DNA of 64,000 nucleotides from Tretioscincus oriximinensis (lineage: Eukaryota > Chordata > Lepidosauria > Squamata > Gymnophthalmidae): the NCBI GenBank assembly GCA_022410635.1, contig JAJVDF010000206.1:231095-295094 (forward strand), given 5' to 3'. Positions 22,244 through 33,265 of this stretch are shown piece after piece (the stretch's first letter is position 1; every line of letters starts with the position of its first letter). The notes below the pieces were generated by a model. That model saw only the letters and a program-made list of their open reading frames with translations, did not search any database and was not told the DNA's origin. The position numbers and the translations under genes are program-made.

Positions 22244-25198
22244 CTGTGTGAAATAAAAGAGAAAATTATTTACATATGAGGAGTGCATGGTTTTGAAAAC
22301 ATGTGTGGCTTACTGATTTACTCATTGACAGAATACCACAACGTGACCCTGTTAAAAGATGTTGATAGCATATCTAGTACACAAACTAATAAAGAAAACA
22401 TTGTGCATCATTTTGGATTGCTTAAAGCTTTGAAACTACAAAATAGATATCAGTAGTGATTATATGTATAACTTCTAAAAATAAAGCTTAATTATTTGGG
22501 CAATTTTAAACAAACCTAACGATTTGTACTATTTCTTATTCTGGCAAAAGTAGGGGGAAAATAATGAACTGGGCCCCAAAAAAACCCCAAATGGAAAAAA
22601 GCATTTTTAGTTAAAAATTTCACTGTGCATTTCTGAAAGAAACATTTGAAGATGAATCCCAATTTAGATACAATGCAATATTTTGATTGGGCATTATATT
22701 TACTAGAAGGTAAGTATGACAAAACTTTGTAGGTAAGTATGACAAAACTTTGTACAAAAATTTTATCACTTTGTACTATTAAATTTATTTTAGTCTCAAA
22801 CATCTTTGATTCCACATTCCCTCCTCAAAAATAGAAAAATGTGTTGGCTCAATCAGCCACACAGTAACATTGCTAGACTCCTGGAACAGATAAACAAAGA
22901 GGGGCTCTTCCTGCCCGGTTCTCTTAACTTATTTTTAAACAATCCTGTGGCGTAACTGGTCCATGACACTAAGATTACTGCTTTGCATGTGCCAATAAGA
23001 GTTCTGTGTTGTGCACTCAAATCAGTAATGATGTCACAGACACAACCGTGCCTCTGGAGCATTTAAAAATAAGGTAAGACAACTAGGCAGGAGGGAAGGC
23101 CCTGGCTCATTACCCCCCCAATGGCCAAACCTTTGGGGCCCCAGGACAAGCCCCACTGAGTTCTGTGGGCACCCTGGGCTCTAAAAGAGGGGAAGAGAGT
23201 TCTTTGTATTTTTCTGAGCAATATTATTTAAAAGACAAAGCCATTAATTCATCTGCTTTCTAGGAATTCACTTTTCCATACATATTAAGACTTCATAAAA
23301 GCTATACAATGACTTTAAATGACTTATACAATTTTGTGCTAAATATGAAACTTGACATTGACAATTGCATATAAAAACCAGAAAATGAGTGCAACTTTAG
23401 TTTTGTTCAGCAATAAAAGACACCAAGATTAATAACTTTGCATTGTTGGCTATTGCTATACATGGGTTTTTGTATTATTGCATTGTTTGCTGTAGTTTAT
23501 TACACAAAGAACATTTTATAGGTACTTCCTTTAAGCCAACTTCATGTGCAATGTTAGAAGAAAAAACAATGCAGACATAACTATATTAACGAGATCAGGA
23601 GCATGATGTGGAATCATGCACTCCTTTCTTCTTGCAAACACAAATCTTCAATTTAGTAATATGATTCCATTGAACTATAAGACCTCCTGATAATTGACAG
23701 GGTTTGATAGTGTACAAGAATTGCAGCTAAGAACCAAAGATCCCCACAAACACACACACTTTGGTGTTTTGTCCTTTGGATCTCATGTGAGTTTTCTGAA
23801 GTTGAAATTCATCCATCCTAGGATAGTCTGTGCTTGGTTCATTAATGTTTTCTGGCTGTTAGGAGTGCTGAATATTACCCAATCCAAAGTTTTTAACTGT
23901 ACTAACTCCAACCTGGGAAAAGTTGGAGCTCTACTACTTCCATTAAAAAAATAGGGGTTGATATGTTAGTGTGAGTTTAGGGTATCAACAATTAATTATA
24001 TACGACAAAGGCAAAACAAACTTTTAGCAAAAAGATTTACAATCTTCAAATAAAATAAAATATATTACACTTTGGAATTGAAAAAATGGAAAAGCAGGCA
24101 TTATAAGAACATCTCAAAATGAAAATATCATGCTTGAAAAACATACCTTAGAAGGCAAAAACAGCTAAAAACAGTTTCAATGATAGTCAAAAATATATGG
24201 GCTGGTATACTGTATGTGGCAACAGACTCAATCTCTGCATGATAATTTAAAGCTAAACATCAATCTGGATAAAAGAGTTAGTTTCAAAAACAACCAGTTC
24301 CTGGGCAGCAGCTGAATCTGTGGACTCCCATCCACTGGACCCAATTACCATAAATATCAGCCAGTACAACAAACATTTCAGATGATTTAATAACATCTGA
24401 AAGCCAATTGGACCTCTAGTCATTTTTTCACTAACCTGGTAAAATATGAATAAAACATTTTAAATTTACAGGAATTAAAAATGGGTTACTGCGTAATGAA
24501 CCTGAACTTACTAAGTATACATTTCACTACTGAACTCTAACAGTGACAGGCCAATTTGAACAACAAACTTGGCAGAATGAACAATACATTCATCTTCGTG
24601 CATTAGATTCTATCCCTTCTTCTATTATCACTATCTTCTCCTTGAATCCTTTTTTTGTTTTGTGCCCTAATCCTTCAAAAGACCTACTAGTGAGTCTAGA
24701 AGACACCATGTTGGCCACAATCTTTTTCGCAATAGAACAAGACAAGCCCACTAAGATAAGGTATGTGTCCATGAATATAGTAGAGACATGGCAGGATGTG
24801 GTGGGAAGATGGTGAGGCCATGACAGGAAAAGGCAAAGTATGTGATGAGGAAAGGAGAATTGATTAGAAATTATGTAACGGTTAACAAACCATTAATCAG
24901 CTACAGCCGCGTATGCATCCAAAGTTTCCGGCGGGAAAAGGAGGGAGACCGGCTAGGAAGGCACGTCTCTATCGTCGCCCAGGAATGGGCGTGACTGTAT
25001 GATGTGGCTTCCTGGCGACGGAGGGCATAAAAGCCCCCTACCGGTCGCCATCTTAGTCACTTCTCTTCGGATGCGCGAGAGACCGGACATGTCCCTCGCG
25101 CTCCAAGCACAGGCCCTGGCTGCCATTTCATTGCCGCATGGCCTGCAGCGAGAAGATCAGCTGCAGCCTTTCTCCCCATCGCCGGAACAACACTCGGA

Positions 25199-26508
25199 GG
25201 TAAGCACGCTTACAGAAAGCAAGCCAAAAGGCTTGCTTTAATCTCTGGGGTTCCGGCGGGAGGGAAAGGGCTTCTCCTAGGCCAGGCTCCAGAGCCTGGA
25301 ATAGGAGGGGAGGCAGCAGGGCGGGCGGGGGGTTGGAGTAGACCCCCCCAAAGAAGGCAGATGGCAAGGGCCATTCCTGCCAGCCTCCCCTTTCAGCGGG
25401 GATGAAGTGTTGGAACAGCAGCTCCTCCCCCCGAGTACAAAGCAGATGCAGGGGCTACAACCATTGCCCCCAGTCCCGGCACAGGTGGGCGCTGCTGTAC
25501 CCAGCCTTAACTGCCGGTGGGGATGTGGCCCACATGCCCTTGCGCCTGCAGTTCCCCACCCCAGTGCAGGCAGGCTGGGTTTGCACTGCTGCGCCCGGCC
25601 TCGCCTGCTGAAGGGGATGCGGCTCTGCACTCATGGCCCCCAGCCCCAGCACATGGACTGGGTGGGTGCACTCGGCCTCACCTACTGGGGAACATGGTGC
25701 AGCATCTGCTGCCCCCAGCCCCACCCCTGACGCAGGCAGCCAGGTGGGGCTCTGCTGCTCCGGCCTTCCTTTTAGTTTGGAAGAAGTGCTGCATTAGCAG
25801 CTCCCCCAGCTCGGCTGGCCTACAGGGCAGCCAGGTGGGGTGTGGCTGCTGCCGGTCTCACCCTTAAGGGTATACATTATTCTGCTGCAGCATCCTCCTC
25901 CTAATCCAGGGGAATAAATAATTTGCTCTGCCAGCTCTTGAGGTGTGCTCTATTTAAATAAAGGTTTTCTTGCCATTGGTGATTCAAGGCTAATCTGCTG
26001 GGCTATTGGAATGCTACTCTCTGGGTTGTGCCACCCTGGCCGTTCAGCCACAGGAGTTATTGTGTTATAGTCTGCCCTTCAAGCTTTATTGCCAATCTGA
26101 TGTTACAGGTCCTTCTTGATGTTGAATTGTTGGTGTTTCTAAGTTGTTGTTGGATGTTATTAAGAACTTTTCCTTAAACGTGTTGATGCAGGTTTAGGAT
26201 CTAATCTGGGGCTTTCATTATTTCTGTTACTAGCAGGGCCCTGCTTTACAGGTGCACTATTTAGGGCTTTAAATAGTACCTGCTGTCTTGCATTACAGAT
26301 TCTCCTCTAAAGCTCGTGCATCACCCTGTAAGCTGCAGTTCTACACTGCCAGTGCCCTTGTGTACATGTGGTTCCTGTGTGGGTGCATTTAGCTATCTGT
26401 TATTAGCAGCTATAAGAATTAAAAGGGGAATTTAGGCCCTGTGGGGGTCATACCTCGGCATTGGCTGTGTGCTCTAGGGCTGATAATAATCCTGTGATTT
26501 TCTTGCAG
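25199..26508 (+). other. Candidate intron/leader of the Ngaro element
   Basis: Bounded by CGGAG/GTAAGC at 25198 and TTTTCTTGCAG/AC at 26508, a textbook donor-acceptor pair upstream of the first ORF. The donor block recurs at 2279-2286. The interior between about 25390 and 25870 consists of degenerate GC-rich units of about 100 bp (CCCCCAG-CCC-GCAC...CTGCTG...CGGCCT). Splicing itself is inferred. Confidence 0.5.
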
Positions 26509-26806
26509 ACACAAGACTTATAGGCAGTGCCACAGCAATCCCTCCCCACTCCACCCCACCCCCTTTTCTCCTGCAGCAGTACATTGTGCTAATATAGTTA
26601 TGCCTCAAGGAGTTCCTAACTGGCAGAGGCAAGGGCAGGGAAAAGGCCTTGTGGGGTGCCAGGCTTTCCACGGGGCCTTTGCCGGCCCTTGCGGAAAACC
26701 CCTCCTTCCTCATCCCCCCGCCAACCCCCCTGTGTGCTTGGCTGGTTCCCCCCCCCCAAATGGAGACAATGGAATGTCTGAATTCTGAGCCGAGTTCAGA
26801 GAATCA

Positions 26807-27780
26807 ATGGGCCAGATGACAGCCATCATGAAAAGGTTGGTAAATTCAAATGGGGCAGCCTCTTCTTCCGCAGCTCTGGTTCAGGAACCTACAGGGGAGA
26901 TGGGGAACACCGACCCAGCAGCGCAAGACCCGATGGAAGGCCCGAGCCAGCTGACCATGGAAGAAAATACGGGTGAACATGGCAGGGACAACAGGGGCAG
27001 GCAGCGCCACCGACGCAGGAGGGAGTCAGGCACATCAGATAACTCAGATTCCTCCTCTTCTTCAGAGGACTGGGAAGGGGGGCGCAGGGCCTATTGGCAG
27101 GCGGGGGTTCCTGCTATTGGGATGCCCAAATGGCTAAGGAAATGTCAGAGGGATATTTCATCCCCTTTCATTATTGACACTTCAGACACTGGGGGACAAG
27201 TTGACCCGGGATCGGTTGCCAATCCGCCAGGGTCGCACCTGCCCAAAAAATTGAGAAATAAAATATTGGACGGGTATTATGTTAATATCTTTTGCCTGGC
27301 CAAGCAAGAAAGCCCCAGACCCACTACTGGGGGCAAACGGAAAAGATCCAATAAGATTACTCCCATGGACAGGACTTGGGACAACTGGGTATCCTGCTTT
27401 GGCCAATTTGCAGCCATTATTTCAGCCGCTTTCCCCGAGAGGGCATGGCAACTGATCGTTCACATGAATAATGTTATCAGGGCCAGGGCCTTGGCAGGGG
27501 ATCAAGTGGCGTTGGACTACGATGAAGGTTTTTGTAAATTTGCATCTAGCACCCCAAGTGTCAGATAGGACACAATAATTCACCATATTTGGCTAACAAC
27601 CATAACCCAACCCCATCCCACTGCTTCGGCCCAGGAACCCAGAAAACCTTGAGGTTTTGGTCCAGGCAGGCGCCCAGAAGAGGCATTTGCTGGGAGTTTA
27701 ATAGCAGCCAGTGCACCAGGGTCGGGTGTAAATTTGAGCACGGCTGCAGCAAATGTGGGGGACATCACCCAAAGTCCCAT
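26807..27780 (+). pseudogene. Ngaro/DIRS gag-like ORF, frameshifted
   Basis: Starts MGQMTAIMKRLVNSNG; then an acidic/serine-rich stretch (SDSSSSSEDWEGG); then PKWLRKCQRDIS; and a KITPMDRTWDNWVSCFGQFA module like that of DIRS/Ngaro gag proteins. The frame stops at 27568. The reading continues in another frame with a cysteine/histidine-rich motif (CWEFNSSQC, GCKFEHGCSKCGGHH) at about 27688-27770, typical of the end of such gag proteins. Confidence 0.75.
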
Positions 27781-28887
27781 CGCAGGGAGACCCCTACCCT
27801 GCCAGATGGGAGGGACCACCAAGTGCCCCCGTTCCCAATAACACTAAGTCATGACTTCAGGGGGGGTGGCCTCCTCCAGTATCTTTCCTGTCCACCACAA
27901 GCCCTTTGCACCTTGGCGCCATCCCCCATAAACACTAATCAGCTGGCACGGCTGCTTCAAGCCTATCCTAACAAAGAGGCAGCTGAATATCTTCTAACAG
28001 GTTTCACGGAAGGTTTCCGCATCACAGTAGCAGACTGCGAGCAGACCAACTTAAAATCACTCTGTTTAAGGCCAGAAGTAGCCGCAGCGAAAATTAATAA
28101 GGAATGCTCTCTTGGGAGGGTAGCTGGTCCCTTTACGGAATGCCCCCTTCCCAATTTACGTGTGTCACCACTAGGGGCTGTTCCCAAAAAGGCACTCGGG
28201 GAGTTCAGATTGATATATCACTTATCCTATCCAAGGGGGTCCAGCGTGAATGACTCCATAGATCCCACGCTCTGCAGAGTGAAATATGCCACCATAGACA
28301 CTGCCATCAGTTTACTGAAGGAGTGCGGCCCCGGTGCCCTGATGGCCAAATGTGACATTCAGTCTGCCTTCAGGCTGCTCCCCATTCACCTTGATGATTT
28401 TCACCTATTGGGCTTTAAGTTTAACAACCTCTGGTATGTTGACAAAACTATGCCTATGGGGTGCTCCATTGCCTGTGCGGCTTTTGAGGCCTTTAGCACC
28501 TTTATTGAATGGGTGGTGAAGCAGAGAGCCCCCTTCCCATACGTGACACACTACCTGGACGATTTTTTGTTGGTTGGTCAGGCAGGCACTGACCAGTGCC
28601 AGCATCTGCTCACTGTTTTTCAGGATCTAGCAAAGGAACTGGGAGTCCCACTAGCTGAAGGAAAGACTGAGGGGCCTTTGTCTGAAATAACCTACCTAGG
28701 GATCACGCTAGATACTATCAAGGGCCAGTCAAGGCTCCCTGCAGACAAACTGACCAATCTGAGGAGCCTTATAACAAATATCTCAGTCCGGGTGAAAGCT
28801 ATCCTGAAGGACGTTCAGGTGTTGTTGGGGCACTTAAACTTTGCTTGCAGGGTGGTGAGGCCGGGTAGGCCCGTCTGGCAGGCTTAG
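27589..28887 (+). pseudogene. Ngaro/DIRS reverse transcriptase (with gag Cys/His end)
   Basis: An open frame of 432 codons. After the Cys/His motif comes a DIRS-type RT: CPLPNLRVSPLGAVPKK, EFRLIYHLSYPRGSSVND, MAKCDIQSAFRLLPIH (first catalytic Asp), MPMGCSIACAAFE, and the catalytic HYLDDFLLVG at 28549-28578. Then come TYLGITLDT and the DVQVLLGHLNFACRV connection to RNase H. The RT core itself looks intact, and the frame ends before RNase H. Confidence 0.88.
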
Positions 28888-28889
28888 CA

Positions 28890-29400
28890 TGGTCCACTAG
28901 ANGCATTATAGCCCCTCACCATCACATCAGGGTGACTAAAGGCATGAAGCAAGACCTAAAGGTCTGGGAGATGTTTTTGGCCCAGTATCACGGGGTGTCT
29001 GTGTGGCTCTCTCCTTTAATACCTGGTCATGGGCTACAGATTTACTCGGACGTGGCGGGGGAATAGGTTTCGGCCTATACTTCCGGGGCTGCTGGTGTGC
29101 ACAAACTTGGCCAACTGAATGGTTGACAAACGGTGTGTGCAGGAACCTAACTTTCTTGGAGTTTTTCCCTGTACTAGTGGCAGTTAACCTATGGAAAGGG
29201 GAATTCAGGGACAGACAGGTCACCTTTTGGTGCGATAACAGAGCCGTGGTGCAGGTAGTAAATAAGCAATCCTCCAAATCTGAAAGGGTTATGAGGTTGG
29301 TGCGGGAGTTCGTACCCATATGCCTCAGAGCTAACAGTATTCTTTCTGTCCACGTCCCTGGGGTTGATAACAACCTGGCGGATGCATTATCTCGACAGCA
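28890..29400 (+). pseudogene. Ngaro/DIRS RNase H domain, frameshifted
   Basis: IYSDVAG (first catalytic Asp at 29049-29051) lies in one frame. After a shift near 29060 the reading GGIGFGLYF, NLTFLEFFPVLVAVNLW (catalytic Glu), VTFWCDNRAVVQVVNKQSS (catalytic Asp) and HVPGVDNNLADALSR follows. This is the standard RNase H order in DIRS-like pol proteins. Confidence 0.85.
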
Positions 29401-30393
29401 ATGGGATCGCTTCGCCCAGCTGACTGCAGAAGTCACCACCCGCCAACCGAAGAGAACTTGGGAGAAGCTAATATCACACCTGTGGGAATCTGGGAGAAGC
29501 TACTATCACAGAGAGTTTGGAACTCACTCGCATCTTCCACTCAGGTGGCCTATCATAGCGCCTTCGCATCCTTCTCACAGTTTACTTGGGGAGTTGATGA
29601 TCCATCCAGGGGCTCCTTTTCAGAAAGGATTGTTCTGATGTATTTGGCACACCTGCTAGCGGCAGGAAAGGCAGCCAAAACCATCAGAATACATTTGGCT
29701 ACGTTACAATGCTTTGCCAACCTTATGGGCTGCCCCCGGCCTGTGGGTCATTCCTCGCAAGGTGGGCGGTCAGTGGGTGGTCAAGGGAATCCCCCCGTTC
29801 CAGACCAGAGACGCCCGTTGATGTACGTTACACTGGGACAGATAGTGAACACCCTGCCCAGCCTCTGCAACACCACATATGAAGCGTCTTTGTTTCAAGC
29901 AGCCTTTTCCTTGCTGTTTTTTGGGGCTTTCAAACCAGGTGACATCATTTCGAGAGCCAGGAGCAGTGGTCCAGCCACAGTCTCCGATAGAGACGTTTCA
30001 TTATCCCCTCCTGGGGTTATTATTATGCTAAAGCGCTCAAAAACGGACCAGGAAGGCATGGCGCCCACATTCAGCTGTCACCAGTGGAGGGGTCTGGCCC
30101 CTTCCCGGTAAGGGACACTGCCCACTTAATGCAAAGGAGACCCGTCTGGTCTGGCCCCTTTTTGATGCTCAAAGATGGNTCCTAACTCTCTAGATTCCAG
30201 GTCTTGTCAGTGTTCAGGCTGGCATTAGAGCGTTTGGGCCTACCCTCAAAGGAATTCACGTTGCATTCCTTTCGCATGGGGTGGCCACATCAGCTGCTGC
30301 TCTGGGAGTACTGGGTGCAGGGATTCAGACCATTGGCAGATGGCGATCTCATGCGTATAGAGGGTATATAAGAGATCAGCAGGGCTCGCAGTA
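29401..30393 (+). pseudogene. Tyrosine recombinase, frameshifted
   Basis: The N-terminal core-binding part reads SSTQVAYHSAFASFSQF and LATLQCFANLMG. The catalytic part reads ASLFQAAFSLLFFGAFKPGD and MLKRSKTDQEG (region of Arg I), then LHSFRMG (His-x-x-Arg box, 30264-30275), then GRWRSHAYRGYIR (catalytic Tyr codon 30356-30358). Stops and shifts at 30109 and between 30275 and 30335 split it. This enzyme would integrate a circular DNA intermediate in an intact relative. Confidence 0.87.
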
Positions 30394-30476
30394 AGGACTC
30401 GTGTTCCGCTTTAACTATACTTAGCAGTTGTTTTTTCTTTTGGTTCGCATTAGGAGTTACAAGGCGCATTTGGATC

Positions 30477-31017
30477 ATGGGACACAGCACCGTGCACTGG
30501 GCCGGTCAGTATGCTGCCTCCTCACGCTGGATGCGTGACCTCGTGTTGCCACTGGGAGCAAAGGTGTACTGGATGGGAAAGCAAGGCATGCGGTGGTGTG
30601 AGCTGTATCCCCTGCTGGTCAGGAACGTCGAGCAGGGGTGCCCCCCCGATGCCATCGTTCTACAACTCGGTGAAAAGGATATGGCAGAGATAGGAAGGGT
30701 GCAGCTACTGCAGATTATATTGGAAGACCTAGACAGGGTGGCAGCCCTGATGTCCGGCACAAGATTGTTTTGNTCCCAGCTATTATTCAGGCTGAAGTGG
30801 AGAGGCTCCAACGACCCTGACCAAGTAAATCACTCCAGGAGAAGGATAAATGCCAAGATAGTCCAGAAAGTGACCCGGGCAGGTGGTACAGTAGTGTGGC
30901 ACAAGGCATTCAAAATCAACCGTCTTGTTCAGACCTGATGGAGTGCACATGTCGGTGGCTGATATGCAGGCATGGCTGGAAAAGATCCAGGAAGCATTAT
31001 TGGAGTGGTTGGTATAA
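30477..31017 (+). pseudogene. SGNH hydrolase-like ORF of the Ngaro element
   Basis: Starts MGHSTVHWAGQYAAS (GHS as a block I variant carrying the Ser). VLQLGEKD replaces the usual GGND-type block III, so the catalytic Asn is lost here. RRRINAKIV follows, and after a shift near 30935 DGVHMS supplies the block V His. The ORF ends at LLEWLV-TAA. Hydrolase-like ORFs after the recombinase are known from vertebrate Ngaro elements; their role is unknown. Confidence 0.7.
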
Positions 31018-31459
31018 GGGATGTGGCTGGCAGAGAGCAAAGATGCTCTAGTGCCGGTGGCACAGCTTGGCAAATCGAGAGGAGTCAAGAAACCTAAGGT
31101 TAGGGGTCCCCACGACTACCTCATAGCTTGAGGGCCTTCCTAAAAGGGTTCCGGACTTGTGTGCCTACCTGGGGGACAGTAGGTAGAGCGCAGGTTTGGA
31201 GTCATTGAGGCGGGCTGTACACAGGACGGATTCTTGAAGGCCCATACAAACCTCTTTGACCCTCGGATGAGGACCCACAGGAGGTGTGGGCCGGTTGGTG
31301 CTGCTGGACAGATCGGGCGCCTGGACAAAAGGGGGCTGATCTGCCGGGTGAAGGCAGCCCAGGGACTACGTCACAGGGGCGTGGTCCAGGGGTCAACTGG
31401 CTAGCCCGAGCTGGGCAGATACATGGCATGGGGGTTGCGCTGAGAGGAGCAGGCCCTCA

Positions 31460-31570
31460 GATGGGTCACGTCAGGGGGCATGGCCTGGCTGGCTGCAGGT
31501 CAGGCTGGGTGGCTGACCACAGCCAGGGATGCTGGTCAGGCCAGGTGGCTGACCAGGGTTGACTGCCATG
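31460..31570. repeat. Repeated hairpin motifs in Ngaro 3' region
   Basis: GGTCAGGCTGGGTGGCTGACC and GGTCAGGCCAGGTGGCTGACC each fold as a 7-bp stem with a short loop. Equivalent copies occur at 18153-18173 and about 40498-40520 in the other Ngaro copies, so the motif belongs to the element. Confidence 0.7.
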
Positions 31571-33176
31571 TTGTTGAGCCTACCCCATTCCTACACCAGC
31601 CATGGCCTTGTTCACAAGTTAGATTTCAGGCTGCGTAATGTGTCACGTTTGGCGTTAGGGTCTTTTGGATATTGTTAATAATAAATATTTATTGTTAATT
31701 TGAATTTGTGTGGTCTCCCATCTCTTTGCTCCACGGCAAATCAAATCTCCCTGTGATTTGGTTTGCTTTCTGACCAAACCAGANTTCTACTAGAATCCAG
31801 GCTGACAATAAACCCTAGAAAATAACTTCCATCATTTCTAGCTGGTATTGTTATTCCACATTGATTGAAATTCCAAGAAAACCAAAATGAAAGGAAGATC
31901 TATATCTTGTATATAAGTGGTAATCAATATGAATGTAATATATTCAAAAACTAGTATAGCATTACATTGCTGAAGGCAGATTCTATTCCAAACTTGGTCT
32001 GAAACCAGATTAGTATGATCCCAGATAGTTGTTCCATGCAAAGGTATATTTACAACAGGTCTGACCACTATTACTAGAAACTCTAAATCAAGTAATCCTT
32101 GAAACATGAAGAAATGTTGAGTAGTGTCTAACAACAACTTGGATAAATGTTTTCATTCCCTCATTTATTCTTCCGCAGTTCCATTCTCGGAAACTACTCT
32201 GTTACGTAAACAGATTTAGGTCAAAGGGAAATATTATAGAATCCCTTAGCTATAAATTTTCAGCAGCAAGCAAATTCAGTTTTGCCACATTCTATAGGCA
32301 ATATAATAATGAAGACAGATGATAAAACTTCATCAATGAGGGATAATTATAATTCGCACAAAAATTCCTTGTTTCTCCCAAGTGCCCCAAGGTAGGTTAA
32401 ACTAGTCAAAAATAAAGCATCACTATGGAATCACAAATGGTGTTCTTGCATATTACCAAACTAAATCCTGTCTTCCAAATTCTGAGTTAACCCCCCCCCC
32501 CCCTACTATTCTAAAATACTGGGATGCAGCCTTTCTAGACAAATTATCTAACCCTATAACACATCTAAGTTATACTGGAAAGGTAAATCAAGATAAGTAC
32601 TAAAAAAGCATTCTTGTTTTGAGATTACAATTTGCCTTTTCTATCTAAGGTAGTTCTAGGTTTAACAAGTCAACCAGATAATTCAGTAAGTGAATTTTGC
32701 AATCTAATCAGTAATCTTAATTTCTAATCTTAAAATCAATGAACTAATGCCCTTTTCTGGGATGCTTTTCAGACTACAGTCATGAAATTATCTTCTTATT
32801 CAAGTACTTGCTAAGCTCAAGTCTGCTTAACTTTTTGAAATCAATTAAAATAATCTTGCCAGCTAAAGTTGGAAATTATGGTATCAGGAAAATAGAGAAA
32901 TATGAATAAAGAGAGAGTGCATGAGCCCATGACATACTCCTCTATGTTACATTTTAATCAACCTTCACTGAAGCTAACAGAAACATTATGAAAAAATAGT
33001 CTAGTGAACATGGAGAGAGGGATCATCTAAAACAATCACTGCAGATTATCTTAATACTTCCAAAATTCATAAGGAAGGAAAAGTTCTAATAATAAAAGGA
33101 GTATCGATACTCTAGGGAATAATTCAATCCCATGCCTAAAATATTCTCATCCACTAGAGGAGTCAAAGAGAACTAC

Positions 33177-33265
33177 CTGGTAATTGTGGATGCAGGTGAA
33201 TAGTTGAAATCCCAGGAGAGGTTGACCAGCCTGTATTATAGGATTTTCTCGATCATCGAATGAAA
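33177..33265 (-). CDS. LTBP1: LTBP1 exon: hinge segment with apparent 1-nt frame break
   Basis: The 3' part reads SPGISTIHLHPQLP and joins in frame (phase 1) to the next hinge exon. The 5' part reads SFDDRENPIIQAGQP in a different frame; both segments resemble the LTBP1 hinge. The frame change falls within about 10 bp near 33211-33220. With the AATTAG acceptor the exon is 89 bp, one short of the 90 needed. With the stronger TTTTAG acceptor (start 33272) it is 96 bp but has an in-frame TGA. An internal ACAG acceptor (start 33230) gives a 54-bp open exon with a poor pyrimidine tract. Either the exon was shortened by acceptor shift or there is a 1-nt deletion, biological or from assembly. The exact start is uncertain. 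Confidence 0.7.

Larger units (their letters stand above)
24895..31740 (+). mobile_element. Ngaro/DIRS-type tyrosine-recombinase retrotransposon
   Basis: A plus-strand element of about 6.8 kb, antisense to LTBP1. Order: GC-rich leader with promoter-like ATAAAAG (25027) and splice-donor-like GAGGTAAGC (25198); tandem-repeat-rich spacer; gag-like ORF; RT; RNase H; tyrosine recombinase; SGNH hydrolase-like ORF; and a 3' region with GGTCAG...CTGACC hairpins and AATAAA. RT plus a tyrosine recombinase instead of an integrase defines the DIRS/Ngaro order. The hydrolase-like ORF at the end fits Ngaro. Frameshifts interrupt all units except the RT. The split terminal repeats of Ngaro were not resolved by eye, so the ends are approximate. 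Confidence 0.85.
22244..33176 (-). other. LTBP1: LTBP1 intron, 10.9 kb
   Basis: Dominated by the Ngaro/DIRS element (24.9-31.7 kb). 22244-24890 and 31745-33176 are AT-rich with no recognised exon or repeat apart from a C14 run at about 32490-32505 and a small duplication (aggtaagtatgacaaaactt) at 22710-22760. Confidence 0.7.

Noticed and set aside
24543..24815. Open frames on both strands suggesting a small pseudogene
   Set aside because: No family recognised and no poly-A or target duplication; both strands are equally open.
25277..25867. Several overlapping GC-rich open frames on both strands
   Set aside because: They lie in a degenerate tandem-repeat spacer of the Ngaro leader; proline/alanine-rich frames on all strands are a composition effect.
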